Shown here piece after piece: positions 60,528 through 64,000 of a stretch of 64,000 bases of DNA. Position numbers and translations under genes: made by a program. How positions within the stretch are numbered: position 1 is the stretch's first letter; each line of letters opens with the position of its first letter. The notes under the pieces were generated by a model. That model did not search any database. It was not told the DNA's origin and was given only the letters and a program-made list of their open reading frames with translations. The stretch comes from Hydrogenovibrio kuenenii DSM 12350 (GTDB taxonomy: Bacteria; Pseudomonadota; Gammaproteobacteria; Thiomicrospirales; Thiomicrospiraceae): NCBI RefSeq assembly GCF_000526715.1, contig NZ_JAGP01000001.1, positions 930,001-994,000 of the forward strand, written 5' to 3'.

Positions 60528-61877
60528 TTGGCTAAAAGTTTCAAGGCAAATAGGGGGCGAAATATTTCATCTGAGCTGACTTACTATCGCAGTATGTTGC
60601 TGTTTTTGTCTGTTATCTGGTTGGCAACTTTATCTTGGTTTTCGCTATATCTAAAAATTAACTTTTCAGTGTTGGCCGTTGGCTTTTGGTTTGGTTCCAT
60701 TTTACTAACACTAGGGCTAAGTTACTTCTTACCCAATATTCCCGTTCTACAAAACAGAACACATAACAAATTCAATCTGACTTGGTTGGCATTGTTGCTG
60801 TGGATCATGCTGCTCAATACCGGGCTTCTTTACGAAACCGGAGGCACTATTAACCCGATGATGAATCTATTGCTCTTGCCATTAGCATTGGGTATGTTGA
60901 TTCTCTCGCCGGGTTACTTTATGAGCTTGGCGATTATCGTTGCGTTGTTCTATTTATTTTTAAGCAGCTACTATGTGCCTATCATGTCGATGAAGGTACA
61001 AAGTTTACAAGCTTTCTTTGCTTGGTATTTGCATGGTTCCGTGCTGGTATTTATGTTGTTGGTACTGTTTCTGGCATTGTTTATTTTGCCATTGAAACAT
61101 CGGCTGGAAAGACAAAAAGAAATTTTGGAGCGCCACAAAAATCTAGCTGTTCAAAACGAATATTTTATGTCTATGGCAGGTTTAGCTTTGTCATCTGTGC
61201 ATCAACTCAGTACACCACTCAATACGATGGCGCTACTTAATGATTTATTAAAAAACGAAGTGAACACAAAAGAAGGCAAAGAGTACCTAGAGACATTTGC
61301 TGAGCAACTCAAAGTATGTAATCAAGCGCTGGATACCCTTAGAAATCGTGCCGATTATGCACAACAAAGCCAAAGCAGGCCAGTATCCTTGTCAAAATTC
61401 TTATCGGAATTAAAGCAAGAGTTTGCACTGATTCAACAACAAAGCACGCTTGATCTAAAAATAGATGAACAACTCAAACCAACTGAAAATTTCGTTTTGC
61501 AAACAGATCCTAATTTTAAATTGGCTCTGTTGAACCTGTTGGATAACGCCGCGCGTTACAGCCCAGATTTTATTCAGGTAGCATGGCAGTTGGATGAACA
61601 AGCACTCAAAGTTACGATTAAAGATTTTGGTGGTGGTATGTTAGAATCAGAGCTATCCGTATTAGGGACGCAACCTCGTGAACACAGTCATGGCCTAGGT
61701 ATGGGCGTTTTTCTCAGCCGTATGATTATCGAACGGCTGCATGGAAAATTGCATTTCTCTAATCATAAAGGTCAACTTAAAGGCGAAGATAAAAAAGGAC
61801 TTTTAGCCGAAATATGGCTACCGACCGAATTGATTCGCCCTCAAGAAATTAGTGCAGAGGCAATAGGGAACAAATGA
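60528..61877 (+). CDS. regB: RegB/PrrB-type redox sensor histidine kinase
   Basis: A 449-residue sensor kinase. Six hydrophobic helices (about residues 25-190) include the quinone-site signature GGTINPM, equivalent to the RegB GGxxNPF motif. The H-box is LSSVHQLSTPLNTM with His225; then the N-box LLNLLDNAARYS and G-boxes DFGGGM and GLGMGVFLS. RegB autophosphorylates under reducing conditions. I see no Cys matching the RegB redox box near the H-box. It starts with TTG, weakly preceded by an A/G-rich stretch. Its stop overlaps the start of regA by 4 bases. Confidence 0.85.
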   Translation: MAKSFKANRGRNISSELTYYRSMLLFLSVIWLATLSWFSLYLKINFSVLAVGFWFGSILLTLGLSYFLPNIPVLQNRTHNKFNLTWLALLLWIMLLNTGLLYETGGTINPMMNLLLLPLALGMLILSPGYFMSLAIIVALFYLFLSSYYVPIMSMKVQSLQAFFAWYLHGSVLVFMLLVLFLALFILPLKHRLERQKEILERHKNLAVQNEYFMSMAGLALSSVHQLSTPLNTMALLNDLLKNEVNTKEGKEYLETFAEQLKVCNQALDTLRNRADYAQQSQSRPVSLSKFLSELKQEFALIQQQSTLDLKIDEQLKPTENFVLQTDPNFKLALLNLLDNAARYSPDFIQVAWQLDEQALKVTIKDFGGGMLESELSVLGTQPREHSHGLGMGVFLSRMIIERLHGKLHFSNHKGQLKGEDKKGLLAEIWLPTELIRPQEISAEAIGNK

Positions 61878-62449
61878 GCAATTCAATTAACTCACCAATT
61901 TTAATTGTTGATGATGACGAGACATTTTTAAGGGTTTTAAAACAAACGCTTATCAATCATCAGCTAACCGTTGTAACCGCATCTACACCTGAAGAAGCTT
62001 TGGGGTTAATCGATAAAGAAGAATTTGGTTTTGCGATTTTGGATTTGAACCTTGATGGACAAAGTGGTTTAAACCTAATGAAAGAACTGCTGCAATTACG
62101 CCCTGACTGCAAAGTGTTGATTTTGACAGGCTATGCCAGCGTCGCAACAGCGGTAGAAGCCATGCGATTAGGCGCGATGGACTACCTTTGCAAACCAGCA
62201 ACTGTGGCGGACATTTTAAAAGCACTACAACCAGAAACCTCAGACACTACCGATGAAGAGCCAAAAGAAATGAGTGAAGAAGAGGTTGAAGATGATTTTC
62301 AACCTATGTCTGTGAAACGCCTTGAGTGGGAGCATATCCAAAAAGTATTGGTTGAGCACGACGGTAATATCAGCGCCACTGCGCAAGCACTCAATATGCA
62401 CCGCCGTACCCTGCAAAGAAAACTGCAAAAACGCCCGGTAGAAAAGTAG
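61874..62449 (+). CDS. regA: RegA/PrrA-type response regulator
   Basis: A 191-residue two-domain regulator. The receiver has DDD at 13-15, phospho-acceptor Asp57 (AILDLNLDG) and a distal Lys in CKPATV. An acidic linker (about 120-145) leads to a Fis-type helix-turn-helix containing RLEWEHIQKVLVEHDGNIS and NMHRRTLQRKLQKRP, very like RegA. It should control redox-dependent genes such as carbon fixation or terminal oxidases. It overlaps the kinase gene and is followed after 13 bases by a dispersed repeat. Confidence 0.93.
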   Translation: MSNSINSPILIVDDDETFLRVLKQTLINHQLTVVTASTPEEALGLIDKEEFGFAILDLNLDGQSGLNLMKELLQLRPDCKVLILTGYASVATAVEAMRLGAMDYLCKPATVADILKALQPETSDTTDEEPKEMSEEEVEDDFQPMSVKRLEWEHIQKVLVEHDGNISATAQALNMHRRTLQRKLQKRPVEK

Positions 62450-62462
62450 CGGTGAAAGCCTA

Positions 62463-62482
62463 AAAATCTACCAGGCTGGGGT
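62463..62482 (-). repeat. dispersed repeat between regA and DASS transporter
   Basis: Plus strand reads AAAATCTACCAGGCTGGGGT, the exact reverse complement of copy 1. It lies 13 bases after the regA stop and 7 bases beyond the convergent transporter stop, in the 40-base gap. Confidence 0.87.
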
Positions 62483-62489
62483 CGTTGGG

Positions 62490-63893
62490 TTATAGCATGC
62501 CAAGCAGTTTCCACCAGAAGTAATCTAGTGGTAGCAGCAACAGAACCGTTGCTATAGCCAAAATCAGTACCAGCTTCATGCCGTGAATCATCTTTTCACC
62601 TGCTAACTGCATTCCAATTACCAATGGTGGTACTTGGTAGATGAAAATCGGTGTGGAAAACCCCAGCACCTGAGTCATCAATACGCTGTTCAAAGGCAAG
62701 CCAGCGGCCTGTGCCAGTTGTTGCGCCAGAGGCGTCAATACAGCGGGTACTCCGGGCGTTGTGGTGGCAATCGATGTTGTCATTGCCATAAATGCCAGAG
62801 ACATAAAGTTCATGAAATCGTGTCCGGCAGACAAGGGTAATATCTGCGTCAGTTGCTTGGCAATGACGGCACTTAATCCTGAGCTGGACAGCAAAGCTCC
62901 CAATCCCAATATCCCGGCAACAATCAGAAAGGGCGGGAGTTTGATGTCATCATTAAACTGTTTGCTGCTCACTAAGCCAAACCCGGGGAGCAATAACAAA
63001 AAGGCCGCGCCTACCGCAATCCATGCTGGAGAAATATGGTGTATGAAATCTGTTAACCATAGGCCGACGGTAAGCACCAGAATCACCGACATTTTGAACT
63101 GTGCATTGGTGAAAGGCGGTTTGGTTTCATGGGGTGATACATAAGGTTTGGGTGTGTCCGGGAATTGCCACAAGATCAATCCCCAAATTATCAAGGCTTT
63201 CAACAATCCCAATACTGGAAAATGTAGCATGAGGTATTCACCGTATAGTGGTTCGATTTTATAAAGGGTTTCGATACTTCCCACCAAAACCATATTGGGT
63301 ACGTTGTTCGGAAGCACCGAAAAGGTCGGGAAAAAAGTGCCGAAAATGGCGGCCAGCACTAACCCGGTTCTGCCCTTTGAACCGCTGTGAAAGCCAAAGC
63401 CTTCTGCCATGACAATAATGATGGGAATCAGCAAGGCAATGCGTGCAGTTGCCGACGGCATGACAAAGCCCAATAAAATGCCCACTACGATGACACCTAA
63501 CACCAGCCGTGCATAGCTGCCGTTCAATTTGTCTGCGACACTGTGAACGATGCGGTCGCTTAACCCGGTATTTTTTACTGCGGATGCAATCACCAAACCA
63601 CCAAAAACCATCCAGAAAGCCGAAGAGGCAAAGCCTGAAAAAATTACCGAAGGCGCGCCCAGACTCATCAACATCGCGACGAGGAAAAACAACACGGCTG
63701 TTAAATGCTCGGGGAGTTTTGCCGTCGCCCAAAGGCTGATGATAATAATGCCCAGCCCAGCGACATGCCGTTGTTCTGCCGGTAAATTCAAGATAGGGAA
63801 AAACATGATTACGATGCCGGAGATGGCAGCAAACAAAGCCACTAAGCTTGAAAAAGACAAGTAAGCAGGTTTGTGTTGAGTGATGGATGACAT
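62490..63893 (-). CDS. SLC13/DASS family anion transporter
   Basis: A 467-residue inner-membrane symporter with about 11-12 hydrophobic helices. FASSAFWMVFGGLVIASAVKNTGLSDRI and the ATTTPGVPAVLTPL segment resemble the DASS/CitT sodium:dicarboxylate or sulfate family. The SNT-like signature is not exact, so dicarboxylate, sulfate and other anions are open. ATG 63893 is chosen: GGAG lies 6 bases upstream, whereas the TTG at 63905 overlaps that SD. Convergent with regA. Confidence 0.82.
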   Translation of the reverse strand: MSSITQHKPAYLSFSSLVALFAAISGIVIMFFPILNLPAEQRHVAGLGIIIISLWATAKLPEHLTAVLFFLVAMLMSLGAPSVIFSGFASSAFWMVFGGLVIASAVKNTGLSDRIVHSVADKLNGSYARLVLGVIVVGILLGFVMPSATARIALLIPIIIVMAEGFGFHSGSKGRTGLVLAAIFGTFFPTFSVLPNNVPNMVLVGSIETLYKIEPLYGEYLMLHFPVLGLLKALIIWGLILWQFPDTPKPYVSPHETKPPFTNAQFKMSVILVLTVGLWLTDFIHHISPAWIAVGAAFLLLLPGFGLVSSKQFNDDIKLPPFLIVAGILGLGALLSSSGLSAVIAKQLTQILPLSAGHDFMNFMSLAFMAMTTSIATTTPGVPAVLTPLAQQLAQAAGLPLNSVLMTQVLGFSTPIFIYQVPPLVIGMQLAGEKMIHGMKLVLILAIATVLLLLPLDYFWWKLLGML

Positions 63894-63929
63894 GGCTTGC
63901 TCCAAAAATAATCGGTTATGAGTATTTTC

Positions 63930-64000
63930 TTGAAAATTACGGGGGCTGTCTTGCTACAATTTGACAATGAATATCGAAAAAGTGACAAGTGAATCACAGG
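63930..64000 (+). other. possible promoter and leaderless start at window edge
   Basis: TTGAAA (63930-63935), then extended -10 TGCTACAAT (TACAAT at 63955-63960) after 19 bases, followed 6 bases later by ATG at 63967, which opens an unbroken frame MNIEKVTSESQ to the end. No Shine-Dalgarno. Whether this is a gene cannot be judged from 34 bases. Confidence 0.3.

Noticed and set aside
63259-63732. 157-residue frame overlapping the DASS transporter
   Set aside because: Arg/Cys/Gly-rich composition typical of an out-of-frame reading; the overlapping frame encodes a clean membrane protein.
1-64000. tRNA, rRNA, CRISPR arrays, insertion sequences, prophage
   Set aside because: I looked for T-loop words, evenly spaced direct repeats and transposase/integrase motifs and found no supportable case.

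Overview
The window looks like a chromosomal segment of a low-to-moderate GC gammaproteobacterium. Gene content and local order fit the sulfur-oxidising Thiomicrospira / Hydrogenovibrio / Thiomicrorhabdus group or a close relative, but that placement is inference because there is no rRNA or other decisive marker. The support is a set of gammaproteobacterial neighbourhoods: DUF2062 / comEC / lpxK / Trm112 / kdsB; rnfABCDGE / nth; metG / mrp / dcd; DUF3108 / purN / purM / DUF2066 / hda. A periplasmic rhodanese, a RegB/RegA redox pair and a c-type cytochrome lipoprotein also fit. I saw no tRNA, rRNA, CRISPR array, transposase or phage gene.

Layout. 1-7 kb: cytochrome c lipoprotein, HDOD protein, PLP-dependent deaminase-like enzyme, Amt ammonium channel, Lon-like protease. 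7-12 kb: DUF2062, comEC and the KDO/lipid A genes lpxK, Trm112 and kdsB. 12-17.5 kb: a corrinoid cluster on the minus strand (btuB, cobQ, cobO-type adenosyltransferase, btuF) behind a cobalamin riboswitch. 17.5-23 kb: small membrane protein, rhodanese, DUF1841, glycerate kinase, DUF2188, a class A beta-lactamase and a methyltransferase. 23-31.7 kb: nth, the complete Rnf complex operon and metG. 32-34 kb: a STAS protein plus a receiver-PP2C-HATPase partner-switching protein, lying between metG and mrp. 34-41 kb: mrp, dcd, DUF3108, purN, purM, DUF2066, hda. 41-46 kb: thioredoxin-like protein, PilZ protein, rlmJ, YlqF-like GTPase and several small unknowns. 46-49 kb: a degenerate UspA-like protein coupled to a P-type ATPase whose membrane motifs resemble Na,K-ATPase. 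49-64 kb: PAS/GAF/HD-GYP protein, two EamA exporters, EfpL/YeiP, serine dehydratase, DUF808, ZIP transporter, Ntn hydrolase, a TetR/CMD pair with matching operators, RegB/RegA, and a DASS anion transporter.

Three things stand out. First, a short dispersed motif (ACCCCAGCCTGGTAGATTTT and close variants) occurs at least seven times between genes, mostly beside stop codons. One degenerate copy also overlaps a stop codon and one near-copy lies inside rnfC. Second, the btuB leader carries, after its riboswitch, a perfect hairpin with a U-run, then two hairpins that share CGAAG/CTTCG arms; the last one buries the btuB Shine-Dalgarno. This suggests control of both transcription and translation. Third, the partner-switching phosphatase/kinase has Glu where the receiver phospho-Asp should be, and the P-type ATPase keeps most but not all of the Na,K-ATPase cation ligands.
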